Source of the DNA: Planctomycetota bacterium
GTDB lineage: Bacteria > Planctomycetota > J058 > JAJDCP01
Length of the DNA stretch: 64,000 nt
NCBI GenBank assembly: GCA_029260765.1
Contig: JAJDCP010000046.1
Location: 1-64,000 of the forward strand
Reading direction: 5' to 3'
This document shows, piece after piece, positions 42,006 to 50,592 of this stretch (positions are counted from its first letter, which is position 1; each line of letters opens with the position of its first letter). The notes under the pieces were generated by a model that saw nothing but the letters and a program-made list of their open reading frames with translations, was not told where the DNA came from and did not search any database. The position numbers were made by a program, and so were the translations under genes.

Positions 42006-43363
42006 GGCTGGGCCCCCGTGGTCTCGGCCAGCTGTCGCTGCTCGTCGATGACGGCCTGGTTGTGGGTCAGGCCCTCGAGGACCTTGTAGGGCCAGACGAT
42101 CACGCTGTCGCCTTCGGCCAGGCCGGCGAGGATCACACTGTGGGTGGCGTCGGCCGGGCCGACCTCCACAGGCGCCACGCGCGCCGTATCCCCCTGATAG
42201 CGGTAGACCACCGGCACCACGGAGCGCGTGAGGTCGAGCGCACCGCCGGCCCCGCGAATCTCCGCCGGCAGGTCTTCGAGCTTGCGGCCCACGACGGCCT
42301 GGCTCGGGACCCGCAGCACATCTTCGTGCAGCTCGACCTCGATGTCCACGTCAGCAGTCAGGCCCGACAAGATCCGCTGCTCCGCTGTGTCGAGCAGGAT
42401 CTCGACGCGGAAACACTTGTTGGGCTCGGTGGTGGCCGCCAGGGCCACGCTCTCGACGCTGCCGGCGAAGACCCGCTCAGGGTAGGCCTGAATCCGCACC
42501 TGTGCGCGCTGGCCGGCTTCGACCCTGCCGATGTCTGCTTCGTCGACCTCGGCGATCAGCAGCATTTGTGAGAGATCTGCGACTTCGAGGATCACAGTGC
42601 CGGCGTTGTTCATCGTGCCGGTCACAGTCAGCTCGCCGACTTCGGCATTGACGCGTGTCACGATGCCGTCGAGAGGCGAACGGATCAGCGTGTAGCTGAG
42701 GTTGTCGCGCGCCCGGTCGATGTCTGCCTCGGCGGCTTCGAGGTTGTGTTGCAGCACCTCGAGGTTCTTCTCAGCGGCCGCGAGGGAGAATTCTGCCGCT
42801 CTCAGCCGGGCTTTCTGCTCGTCGACGCGGCTCTCCGCCTCTTCGACCACCGACTGGGAGACCTGGTTGGAGGCCAGCTGCTCGAGCTGGCGGGTCAGGT
42901 CCCGCTCGGACTGGCGAGCCTGGATGCGCGACGCTTCGAGGTCGGCTGTCTGGCTGGCGATCCGCGCCCTCTCGACCTCGATGGACACCGACTGCGCTTT
43001 CTGCCTGGCTTCGGTCTGCGCCAAAGCAGCCTCGAGCTCAGTGGAGTCGAGCCGCACCAGAACCGACGCCATAGTGTCCCCGGGCTGCCCGTTGCCGCCC
43101 CGCACCTGCGTGCCTTCGAGGGCAGGCAACTCCGCGATGCGGGCCGAGACCCGGGCACTGATCAGCACTTTTTTGCGGGGCTCGATCTGGCCCGGAGCCG
43201 AGACGGTCTGCGACAGATTTCCCCGTTCGACCAGTGCCAGCCGAACCGGAGTCGGCGGCTCGTTCGCCGCCCCCGCAGCCCAGGCCCCGAACCCCTTCGA
43301 GAGCCCCAGCAGCAGGCCGGCAGTGACCACAGCAGTGAGCAGAATCACGAAGAAGAGTTTCAC
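42002..43363 (-). CDS. Periplasmic adaptor (membrane fusion) protein, MacA/HlyD-like
   Basis: A 453-residue adaptor with an N-terminal membrane anchor (FFVILLTAVVTAGLLLG). The first lipoyl half (VSAPGQIEPRKKVLISARVS) is followed by a long alpha hairpin (about 100-235) rich in Gln, Glu and Ala. The second lipoyl half is NLSYTLIRSPLDGIVTRVN, then a beta barrel (LLIAEVDEADIGRVEAGQ) and a membrane-proximal domain. It bridges the inner-membrane transporter and an outer-membrane duct. It is the first gene of the exporter operon, 50 bp after the large kinase gene, so kinase, exporter and phosphatase may be transcribed together. Confidence 0.9.
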   Translation of the reverse strand: MKLFFVILLTAVVTAGLLLGLSKGFGAWAAGAANEPPTPVRLALVERGNLSQTVSAPGQIEPRKKVLISARVSARIAELPALEGTQVRGGNGQPGDTMASVLVRLDSTELEAALAQTEARQKAQSVSIEVERARIASQTADLEASRIQARQSERDLTRQLEQLASNQVSQSVVEEAESRVDEQKARLRAAEFSLAAAEKNLEVLQHNLEAAEADIDRARDNLSYTLIRSPLDGIVTRVNAEVGELTVTGTMNNAGTVILEVADLSQMLLIAEVDEADIGRVEAGQRAQVRIQAYPERVFAGSVESVALAATTEPNKCFRVEILLDTAEQRILSGLTADVDIEVELHEDVLRVPSQAVVGRKLEDLPAEIRGAGGALDLTRSVVPVVYRYQGDTARVAPVEVGPADATHSVILAGLAEGDSVIVWPYKVLEGLTHNQAVIDEQRQLAETTGAQP

Positions 43364-43413
43364 GGCGACCCCCTGGGCAGATGTGCCACCGGATGTACCG
43401 GTGTGCGGGCATC

Positions 43414-46400
43414 TTATTCCAACTCAGTCAGAACCGCTTCGATTTCCTCAAGCGCCCTCGCCAACTCTGGGTGCTCGTCAAGCAAAGCCACACCACAAAC
43501 ACGGGCCGCCCGCAGCAACGTCATGGCGCGCGCGCTCTGCTTGCGCGTGACCGCCTGAGCAGCCCGCTCGCGCAGGACCTGAAAGCGCACCATAGCCCAG
43601 GAGGCTTCAGGCTGCAGCTGCTCCAGCTCGGCGAGTGCCGCCAACTCTCGATCCTCAAACTGCTCAGCACCCTCTGCCTGACCGAGCAGCCTTTGGAGCG
43701 ACGCGGCCTTGCGGCACAACGGAGGAAGCTCAACCGCCCCGCCTTGCTCTGCAAGCTCGAGGCTCTCGGCCAGGGGCGGCCAGGCCTCGGTAGGTCTGCC
43801 ATCTGCCAGGCGGGCGTCGGAGAGCTTCTCGAGCGCGACGCTCAAGTCGCGGAAGGCTTGTGGGTCGCCTGGGGTCATGGCGGCCAGCGCACGCCGTGTG
43901 GCCACGACGGCCGCGAAGCCACGCTCGGCCTCGTTCGGACGGCCGCTGTAGAGCTCGGCATCGGCACAATTCTCGATGGCAACACTGAGATCGCGCTGCG
44001 CGCGGGGGTTCGAAGGATCGAGCTGCAGCAGGCGCTCACGCTCGGAGCGGTCTTCGGCAAAGACCCGGGCGGCCTCTTCCGTCCGGCCCTGGGCGAGATG
44101 CAGATTCCCGATCCGCTCGAGCGCTGCGGCCAGATCGCGCCGCGCGCGCGCATCGGTGCTGTCCTGTTGAACCTGGACGCGCGCGTGCTCCAGCGCCTCA
44201 GCGAAGAGCCGCTGAGCATCGCCCGGCTCACCGTGCTCGGCGCAGAGCTCACCGAGTGCCAGCAGCCCGAGCTGCAGGTCGCGACGCAGGCTGGCATGAG
44301 AGCCATCGATAGCCACCAGCAGGCGCTGGATCTCGAGGGCCTGCTCCAGGTGAGCGCGCGCTTGCGGCGCGCCCAGCCAGCCTTCGATCTGCCCCACCCG
44401 CAGCAGCGCCAGGGCATACGCCCTTTGCTCGCGGCGGCTCAGGGGGGAGGCCGCGCGCTGCCGTTCCCAGAGCCGCAGCGCTTCGCCGTGCGCCTCGAAC
44501 GCCTCCTCCACGCGCTCGAGTCGCAGCTCGAGGTCCCCGTACTGCTGCAACATCGCCAGCAACCCGCGTCGGCCCTCTTCTTCCAACGAGCGCTCGATCT
44601 CCAGCGCCTGCAGCAAAACCTGCCGGGCTTCGCTTCGACGCCCCAGATCGACCAGGCTTTGGGCGAGATGTCCGAGCAGGTCGGCGGTCTGGGCGGGTAC
44701 CCCCGGAGTCGATGCAGAGAGCGTTTCGAGGATGTGCACGGACTCGGAAAACGACTGGAAGGCCGCCTCAGACTGCCCGCGCTGCCGCTGCAGGCTGCCC
44801 AACCAGGTCAATGCGGTCGCCAGTTCTCGCCGCACGCCCAGGTCGCTGGTGTCGGCCACGACCAGGCGGCGCAGACTGGCGGTGACAGCTTTGGCCAGGT
44901 GCCAGGCTCCGGACAGGTCTCCGTCCACCTCGGCGGCGATGATGCTGAGCTGCAGGTTGGCCCACACCGCACCGCGAGCGCTGCTGCGCTCGGACAAGTG
45001 CGCGTCACGCAGCTGTTGCCAGGAGCTGCGGCTCAGGGCCAGCACCCTGCGTGCGACCCGGCGTGCTTCACTGTCGCCGAGATCATCGAGCAGCTCATCC
45101 TGCACCTCACCGACCAGCGTCCCCAGGGCTTGTTCTGCGATGCGCCCACGCAGCTCGGCAGACTGCGCCTGGCGTTCGATCTCCTGGTTCTTGGCATCGA
45201 GTTGCAGCAGGCCTCCGACAAGCAACACGACGAACGCCAACAGGGCCAGGCCAAGCGCGCCGGCCAGCCTGCGGCGCATACGTCTGTCGCGTGTCTTGCG
45301 GGCACGACGGCGCGCCCACTCCGCCCGCAACGCCCCGACATCCTCGCTCTGCAGCTCTTGCAGATGCACGGCTGCAAGGCCGAGATCGCCGTGTTGCAGG
45401 GCGCTGCGCGCGAAACTGCGGCGCGTGGCCTGCTCCCCCTCGCATGCCTTCGGGTTCTCGTGCCACAAACGACGGGCCTGGTGGAAGCCTGCCAGCGCCT
45501 CGTTGTAACTCTGGTACAGCTGGGTCCGCGCGCTGTCGTCGAGCTTCCCCGCGGCACGTTGCTGGCAGACTTCCAGCTGTGCTTGGGCAGTCTCAGCCAA
45601 GAGCAGGCTCTGCCGGTGGCGCAGAAAGTCACGCAGCTCTTGCTGGAACGCAGCCACGTTGCTGTGGCGGTCTGAGGGCTCAAGCGCCATGGCCCGCAGG
45701 CAGAGCTTGCGCAAGCCCTCTGGAGCCGTCTCGGGCAGGTCGGGATGCACACCGTCGCAGGCGTTGCCAACGGTCTCGAGCAGGCTGCTGCCCGCGTGCG
45801 GAGGCAACCCGCTCAGAATGCGGTACAACGTCGCCCCGAGCAGGTAGACATCCGTCCAGGGACCGATAGCGCTGCCACGCCCCATGGCCAGCTCGGGAGC
45901 CATGTAGCTCGGGGTGCCGCAGGGTATGTCGATGCTGGACCGATGGCGAAGCCTGGATGTCTCATCCGGAGGCTCGGGAGAGATGTCGACCGCCAGGCCC
46001 CAATCGACCAGCAGAACCTCGCCGAAGCTCCCCAACATCACGTTCGATGGCTTCAAGTCGCAGTGGACGATGTTCCGGCTGTGCGCGAACGCCAACGCGT
46101 TGCAGACCTGCAGAAGGATCTCGAGATGGCGGACGAGCTGAAGCTCCGGTTCGGCGTCAAACAGCTGTTTCCAGCTCTGGCCGCCGATCAGCTTCATCGC
46201 CAGTTGCTCCTCGCCGTCGATGCCGCGGGCCAGGGCGTAGACCGGCACGATGTTCGGATGCTCCAGCCGACCGGTCACCACAGCTTCCGCCAGAAAAGAG
46301 GCGCGTGCTTCGCTGGATTGGGCCTTTTCGGCCCGTAGTCGTTTCAGCGCGACCTCTCGCTCGAGCCCCGGCTGGATGGCCCGGTACACCACCCCCATCC

Positions 46401-46566
46401 CACCCCGGCCGATCAACTCGAGGGGCTCCATCGTCAGCGGCGGCGGGTCTGACTCGAAATGCAACGCGAACAACGGCTTGAAGCTCGCGAGGCTGTCGAG
46501 TGCGGAGAAATCGGCCTGCGGGCCGACGGTCTTCTCCCAGAGTTGTTTGAGCGCGGCACGTTCCAT
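43414..46566 (-). CDS. Ser/Thr kinase-like protein with HCD/DWG motifs, membrane segment and TPR array
   Basis: The 1050-residue protein has a kinase domain at about 48-315: LIGRGGMGVVYRAIQPG, VALKRL, HCDLKPSNVML at about 169 (Cys for the Arg of HRD), DWG at about 187 in place of DFG, and CGTPSYMAPELAMGRG. The catalytic Asp and metal Asp are both kept, so activity is likely. A membrane segment at about 429-451 precedes TPR-like repeats to the end (about 470-1040). This HCD/DWG style is common in planctomycetal and myxobacterial kinases. The repeats would sit outside the cytoplasm and bind partners. The exporter operon follows 50 bp downstream. Confidence 0.88.
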   Translation of the reverse strand: MERAALKQLWEKTVGPQADFSALDSLASFKPLFALHFESDPPPLTMEPLELIGRGGMGVVYRAIQPGLEREVALKRLRAEKAQSSEARASFLAEAVVTGRLEHPNIVPVYALARGIDGEEQLAMKLIGGQSWKQLFDAEPELQLVRHLEILLQVCNALAFAHSRNIVHCDLKPSNVMLGSFGEVLLVDWGLAVDISPEPPDETSRLRHRSSIDIPCGTPSYMAPELAMGRGSAIGPWTDVYLLGATLYRILSGLPPHAGSSLLETVGNACDGVHPDLPETAPEGLRKLCLRAMALEPSDRHSNVAAFQQELRDFLRHRQSLLLAETAQAQLEVCQQRAAGKLDDSARTQLYQSYNEALAGFHQARRLWHENPKACEGEQATRRSFARSALQHGDLGLAAVHLQELQSEDVGALRAEWARRRARKTRDRRMRRRLAGALGLALLAFVVLLVGGLLQLDAKNQEIERQAQSAELRGRIAEQALGTLVGEVQDELLDDLGDSEARRVARRVLALSRSSWQQLRDAHLSERSSARGAVWANLQLSIIAAEVDGDLSGAWHLAKAVTASLRRLVVADTSDLGVRRELATALTWLGSLQRQRGQSEAAFQSFSESVHILETLSASTPGVPAQTADLLGHLAQSLVDLGRRSEARQVLLQALEIERSLEEEGRRGLLAMLQQYGDLELRLERVEEAFEAHGEALRLWERQRAASPLSRREQRAYALALLRVGQIEGWLGAPQARAHLEQALEIQRLLVAIDGSHASLRRDLQLGLLALGELCAEHGEPGDAQRLFAEALEHARVQVQQDSTDARARRDLAAALERIGNLHLAQGRTEEAARVFAEDRSERERLLQLDPSNPRAQRDLSVAIENCADAELYSGRPNEAERGFAAVVATRRALAAMTPGDPQAFRDLSVALEKLSDARLADGRPTEAWPPLAESLELAEQGGAVELPPLCRKAASLQRLLGQAEGAEQFEDRELAALAELEQLQPEASWAMVRFQVLRERAAQAVTRKQSARAMTLLRAARVCGVALLDEHPELARALEEIEAVLTELE

Positions 46567-46866
46567 GCTTGTCCCCTGCAGGCACTCATTGTCAAAGTCC
46601 GTGAGCAGCCGTCAACTCCCCAGCCAAACCGCAGGCTGGGAAGACTGCTCCTGGCCATAGCTGTGCAACGGTGCGCGCCGATGTGTTTTTCTTGGGAACT
46701 CCTCTGCTGCCTGACTCGTTAGATCTAAGGTTGCAAGACTGCGGTACTCGATTCGTGCTGTTTGGCTCCCTCAGCTTTTTTGTTAGTTTGTTGCCGCCGG
46801 ACTTGAAAACATGCTACTCTGCAACATGTGTCCCCCGTTGTGACGCAAATACAGGAGACGAGCTCT
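46567..46866. other. Divergent intergenic region between kinase and padR
   Basis: About 300 bp shared by two divergent genes. It contains a dyad described separately at 46809-46829 and runs of T near 46684 and 46770-46790. No coding frame with a ribosome site was seen. Confidence 0.5.
46809..46829 (+). promoter_or_regulatory. Dyad ACATG-N11-CATGT, possible PadR operator
   Basis: A perfect 5+5 bp dyad lies about 38 bases before the padR start and overlaps a possible -10 (TACTCT, 46815-46820) preceded 18 bp upstream by TTGCCG. PadR regulators often bind ATGT/ACAT dyads in their own promoters, so autoregulation is plausible. The half-sites are short and chance occurrence is possible. Confidence 0.35.
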
Positions 46867-47469
46867 ATGGAGGCGGTGAAGAGCGGAAAGCGCGAGTCGA
46901 CTGCGCACTCGCGGCCGGGCCGCGGGCCACGGATTTCCAAGTCTGTCGATCCTACTCTCGCGGACCTCGTCGTCCTCGGGTTGGTCAGCCAACGGCCGAT
47001 GCATGGCTATGAGCTCAATCAAGAGCTGCAAAGAGACGGCGCCCAGGAGTGGGCCTGTGTCTCGCGCGCCCAGATCTATTACTCGATCCGTAAACTGCTG
47101 CGCAAGAAATGGTTGCAGCCCTGCGATTCCGGACGTTCCGGGGGCCCCGAACGACTGAGAGTGCAGACGACCCCCTCGGGGCGGAGCGCGATGCAGCGCA
47201 CGCTGCGCGAACGCTGGTGGGCCCAGCAGCGCGAACGCTCTCCTTTCGCCACCTGGTTCGCGCTCAGCATGCTGACCGGCTCCAGCGAACTGGCCGAGGG
47301 TTTGAAGGAACGGCGGACCTTCCTCAGAGATGAGATCGCCCGCGAACGCATCAGCCAGAAGACCCTCGACGCCGCCGGCGAATCGGCCGGAGCCATGCTC
47401 AGCGAGTTGGCAGTGCGGCGCCTCGAGACCGAGCTGGCCTGGGTCAATGAGGTCGCGCAGGCGATCTGA
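46867..47469 (+). CDS. PadR family transcriptional regulator
   Basis: ATG at 46867 follows CAGGAGACGAG; an in-frame ATG at 46867 minus 39 bases has no such site. The 200-residue protein has the PadR winged helix at about 25-105: LADLVVLGLVSQRPMHGYEL, the recognition helix SRAQIYYSIRKL and the wing GRSGGPERLRVQTT. A C-terminal helical dimerisation part follows (about 115-195), as in the longer PadR-type (Vir family) members. Such proteins repress detoxification or efflux genes and respond to small ligands. The nearest candidate target is the divergent kinase/efflux region, or its own promoter. Confidence 0.85.
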   Translation: MEAVKSGKRESTAHSRPGRGPRISKSVDPTLADLVVLGLVSQRPMHGYELNQELQRDGAQEWACVSRAQIYYSIRKLLRKKWLQPCDSGRSGGPERLRVQTTPSGRSAMQRTLRERWWAQQRERSPFATWFALSMLTGSSELAEGLKERRTFLRDEIARERISQKTLDAAGESAGAMLSELAVRRLETELAWVNEVAQAI

Positions 47470-47483
47470 ACAGACCCGAACGG

Positions 47484-47503
47484 GCTGCTCAACCCTGAGC
47501 AGC
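47484..47503. terminator. Hairpin between convergent padR and hydrolase genes
   Basis: A perfect 8-bp stem (GCTGCTCA with TGAGCAGC) and 4-base loop between two converging stops; it overlaps the stop of the minus-strand gene. There is no clear T run, so only a weak bidirectional terminator is proposed. Confidence 0.4.
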
Positions 47504-48118
47504 GTCCTTCCAACGAAACACGAACCGGCATGGCTGGCCGTCCTCGGCCAGCGTGGCTTCTCTTTGCAGGGCTACCGGCCGGCTCGGATCACTGAAGTAG
47601 TCGAGATCGCCCGCGCAGAATACGCCCGCCAACTCGGGCATCCCCAAGCGCACACTCAGGCCGTGCAGATGGCAAGCGGTCACGCGCATCTCGAAGCGCT
47701 CTTCAGACACATCCATGAACTCACGGGTCGCGTTGTGGAAGGGCTCGGTCACCTCTTGCAGGTACGCCTCGCGCTGGTCCCCCATCGCCTTATAGGCCGC
47801 ACGGTCGAAGCGCGGTAGAACCGCGTCGAGGAACTGCAGCGTGGCTGCCACCACGACCTCACGGGTGAGCGCCAAGGCCCGCTCTTGGCCCAGGCGCGCC
47901 CGCAATGCCTGGTAGAGCTGCACAGCGGGCGCCATCTGACGCCGCGACTGGCGCTCGTTGGCGTCCCCCGGCGGACCGAGGCCGATGAACGGATCACGCC
48001 CCCACACCAGCCGGGGCAGTATGCGCACCAAGCCCGCCGTGCCCAGGCCGCGACGCAAGATCCCCAGCGCCTGCAGCTGGGTACGCAGAAGCACCAGCAG
48101 TCCTGGCCTGCGCGCCAT
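47489..48118 (-). CDS. ATC hydrolase-fold protein (L-2-amino-thiazoline-4-carboxylate hydrolase-like)
   Basis: ATG at 48118 overlaps the TGA of the VWA gene (TGATG); 209 residues. The C-terminal half matches the ATC hydrolase family: RVTACHLHGLSVRLGMPEL with a conserved Cys, FCAGDLDYFSDP and CRFVFRWKDA. The named enzyme opens the thiazoline ring on the way to L-cysteine, but most family members are uncharacterised. The N-terminal half is helical. Its place behind moxR and a VWA gene suggests a role linked to that chaperone pair rather than to cysteine synthesis. Confidence 0.7.
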   Translation of the reverse strand: MARRPGLLVLLRTQLQALGILRRGLGTAGLVRILPRLVWGRDPFIGLGPPGDANERQSRRQMAPAVQLYQALRARLGQERALALTREVVVAATLQFLDAVLPRFDRAAYKAMGDQREAYLQEVTEPFHNATREFMDVSEERFEMRVTACHLHGLSVRLGMPELAGVFCAGDLDYFSDPSRPVALQREATLAEDGQPCRFVFRWKDAAQG

Positions 48119-49317
48119 CAGAACAGCGCCGAGAAGTCGACCTCGGTGGTCGTACCGCTGTCGCTGAGCTTGAGCGCCTTGACCGCCTTCTTCAAACCCT
48201 CGAGTGTCAGCTCGAACATCGGAAAGAGGCGGCCGATGCGGCGCACCGTCGGGTGCTGCCACCAACGCTTGCGGACAGGATTCAGCCACACCGCGCTGGG
48301 GAAATGCCGACGCAGACGCTGCAACCAGACGATGGCCGGCGTCTTGCAGTGGTCCACGTACTCGATCGAGCCATAAGGCGCGATCAGCTCCGACAAACCC
48401 ATCATCGCATCGCCGACAAAGATCAACTTCCACTCGGAGATGTGGTTGCGGATCAGGCGTGTGGTGTCGACGCTCTTGCCGGCGTAGATGTTCTCATACA
48501 CCTGGTGGTAGACGCAGTTGTGGAAGGCGTAGTGCTTGAACTCCTTGAAATGGCGGGCTTTGCGCGCGGCAGCGAAGAACTGTTCCACCAGCTCGACGAA
48601 GGTATTCATCGAGCCGCCCGTGTCGGTCAGCAGCAACACCTTGATGCGGTTGTTGCGCTCTTTGTGGAACATCAGGTCGATGTCTCCCGCGTTGCGCGCC
48701 GAGGCATCGATGGTCTCTGGCAGGTCCAACACCTCGGGTCCCGTCCGGCCCAGGTCGCGCAGGTTCTTGAGCACCACGGCGAAATCGCGGGCCTTCAACT
48801 CGCGGTCCTGGCGGTAGTTGCGGAAGCGCCGCGCCAGCGCCATTTGTACCGCCGAGCGGCCTCCCCCCTCTCCACCGACACGCATCCCGGCAGGATTCGC
48901 GCCTGAATGCCCGAACGGCGATGTCCCGCCGGTCCCGATCCAACGGTTGCCGCCCTGGTGCTGCTCTTTCTGCTCTTCGAGGCGCTTCTTGAATTCTTCG
49001 AACAGCTTGTCGAGCGGCAGAGCCTTGAGTTTCTCGAGCTCTTCTTCGCTGAAGACCCGACGCACTTCACTCGCCAGCCACTCCAGCACCTCCTGACGCA
49101 CCTCCGGCCCGGTCTGGCCCTTGAAGTACTCAGAGAAGCACAGATCGTAGCGGTCGAAAGCCTTCTCCGTCTTGACCAGGGTGGTCCTTCCCAGGCTGTA
49201 CAGGTCGTCGAGGCTCCGGATCATGCCCTTGGAGGAGCACTCCATGAACGCCAGCCACTCGTCCGGCGTGACTTTCATGCCCTTGGCGCGCAGGTAGAAG
49301 AAGAAGTTGGTGAACAT
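48118..49317 (-). CDS. VWA (CoxE-like) domain protein, MoxR partner
   Basis: ATG at 49317 overlaps the moxR TGA (TGATG); the longer frame to 49443 is out-of-frame moxR sequence. The 399-residue cytosolic protein has a helical N-terminal region (about 1-130) and a Gly-rich stretch. The C-terminal VWA/CoxE-like domain follows (about 160-399) with metal site LLLTDTGGSM, then FHNCVYHQVYEN and FVGDAMMGLSEL. No signal peptide is present. MoxR AAA+ proteins with VWA partners act as chaperones for metal-cofactor insertion or assembly of complexes; the client here is unknown. Confidence 0.88.
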   Translation of the reverse strand: MFTNFFFYLRAKGMKVTPDEWLAFMECSSKGMIRSLDDLYSLGRTTLVKTEKAFDRYDLCFSEYFKGQTGPEVRQEVLEWLASEVRRVFSEEELEKLKALPLDKLFEEFKKRLEEQKEQHQGGNRWIGTGGTSPFGHSGANPAGMRVGGEGGGRSAVQMALARRFRNYRQDRELKARDFAVVLKNLRDLGRTGPEVLDLPETIDASARNAGDIDLMFHKERNNRIKVLLLTDTGGSMNTFVELVEQFFAAARKARHFKEFKHYAFHNCVYHQVYENIYAGKSVDTTRLIRNHISEWKLIFVGDAMMGLSELIAPYGSIEYVDHCKTPAIVWLQRLRRHFPSAVWLNPVRKRWWQHPTVRRIGRLFPMFELTLEGLKKAVKALKLSDSGTTTEVDFSALF

Positions 49318-50150
49318 CAGCGCCGTCGTCCGTTGCCGACCAGGTTGATATCCGACTCGTTCTTCAGCAGTATGCCGAGGAACGGGATCTCCTGGATGAT
49401 CTTCTGCGGGTCCATCCCCCCGTGCAGCAAGACATAGATCCAATCGAGCAGCTCACTGGTCGAGGGCGGCTTGCGCAGCTCTTCGAAGCCCCGCAGCCAG
49501 TAGAACTTCCGCAACACCGCGTCGATGAAGCCCGCTTCGAGCTTGGGAAAGTGCACGCGCACGATCTCTTCCATCAACCCCTTGCCGGGGAAGGCGATGT
49601 AGTGGAACAGGCAGCGGCGCAGGAAAGCGTCGGGCAGGTCCTTCTCGGAGTTGGAGGTGATGATCACGATCGGTCGCTGCAGGGCCGTGATGGTCTCGCG
49701 GGTCTCGGGGATGGTGAACTCCATCGCATCGAGCTCTTGCAGCAGGTCGTTGGGGAACTCGACATCAGCCTTGTCGATCTCATCGATCAGCAGCACCACT
49801 TGCGACGCAGCGCGGAAGGCGCGGCCCATCTGGCCGAGCACGATGTACTGTTTGATGTCGGTGACTTCCTTGTCGCCGAAGCGCGCATCGTTAAGGCGCT
49901 GCACCACATCGTAGTGGTAGAGGCCGTCGACCGCCTTGGTGGTGCTCTTGATGTTCCAGGACAGGAAGTCTTTGCCCAGGGCCTCCGCGATGCTGCGGGC
50001 GAGCAGCGTCTTGCCGGTACCGGGCTCGCCTTTGATCAGTAGCGGGCGCTTCAAGGCGATGGCAGCGTTGACAGCGGACAGCAGCTCGGGGCTGGCGATG
50101 TAGTCCTGGCTGCCCTGGTATTCCTCGGATGATACGGGTTCTTCGTACAC
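49317..50150 (-). CDS. MoxR family AAA+ ATPase
   Basis: GTG at 50150 with CAGGAG six bases upstream gives 277 residues; the open frame to 50231 has no site. It has Walker A GEPGTGKT (about 43), Walker B LLIDEIDKAD, sensor 1 VIITSNSEKDLPDAFLRRC with the arginine finger, and a C-terminal lid. MoxR ATPases work as chaperones with VWA proteins; the partner gene follows with a stop/start overlap. The three genes moxR, VWA and hydrolase form a tight operon. Confidence 0.92.
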   Translation of the reverse strand: MYEEPVSSEEYQGSQDYIASPELLSAVNAAIALKRPLLIKGEPGTGKTLLARSIAEALGKDFLSWNIKSTTKAVDGLYHYDVVQRLNDARFGDKEVTDIKQYIVLGQMGRAFRAASQVVLLIDEIDKADVEFPNDLLQELDAMEFTIPETRETITALQRPIVIITSNSEKDLPDAFLRRCLFHYIAFPGKGLMEEIVRVHFPKLEAGFIDAVLRKFYWLRGFEELRKPPSTSELLDWIYVLLHGGMDPQKIIQEIPFLGILLKNESDINLVGNGRRR

Positions 50151-50592
50151 GGGCGTCTCCTGTCCTGGGGGGCGCACGGGGCGCTGAGGTGCTAGTGGCC
50201 CGTCAGAAATGAACTGACCGATGCAAACCAACCATCGGCAGTCCCCTGATCACAAACGCCAACAGTCTTGTATGGCGGGCCACGTCTTACGTTCTTGTTG
50301 ATCCGCGCTTTGCGCAGGTGACGAAAGCTGCTTCATTCACCTTGGGACAAGCCGCGCCGGCTCACTCTCGCAGCTGTCGGGAGGTGCCTTCGGCACCTCC
50401 GTGGTCTTCGGTAGCTTCGTAGCCTCGCTGCAAGAATCCATGATCGCATCTTCCGATTCAACCGGTGAAGTCAATCCTGACAGACCACCAGTATGGCCGC
50501 CGGCGTTGGGCTTGTCCATATGCCTGCGGGCGGCCGTCCGGCAGGTACGGCATGTGCACTGTTTCTTCGGTCAACAACCAAGGAGAGCTGCC
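50151..50592. other. Divergent intergenic region with hairpins, no gene seen
   Basis: These 442 bp lie between moxR (minus) and an AhpD-like gene (plus). They hold a strong hairpin at 50380-50400 and a weaker one near 50319-50343 (AGGTGA...TCACCT). The open frame back to 50401 in front of the AhpD-like gene shows no domain and no ribosome site. Confidence 0.5.
50380..50400 (+). other. Strong hairpin in the leader of the AhpD-like gene
   Basis: A perfect 9-bp stem (GGAGGTGCC with GGCACCTCC) closed by TTC. No T run follows and neither neighbour needs a terminator here, so a leader-RNA or protein-binding role is possible. Confidence 0.5.

Noticed and set aside
43381-45675. 764-codon plus-strand open frame
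   Set aside because: Antisense to the kinase-TPR gene; Gln/Arg/Leu-rich with no recognisable fold.
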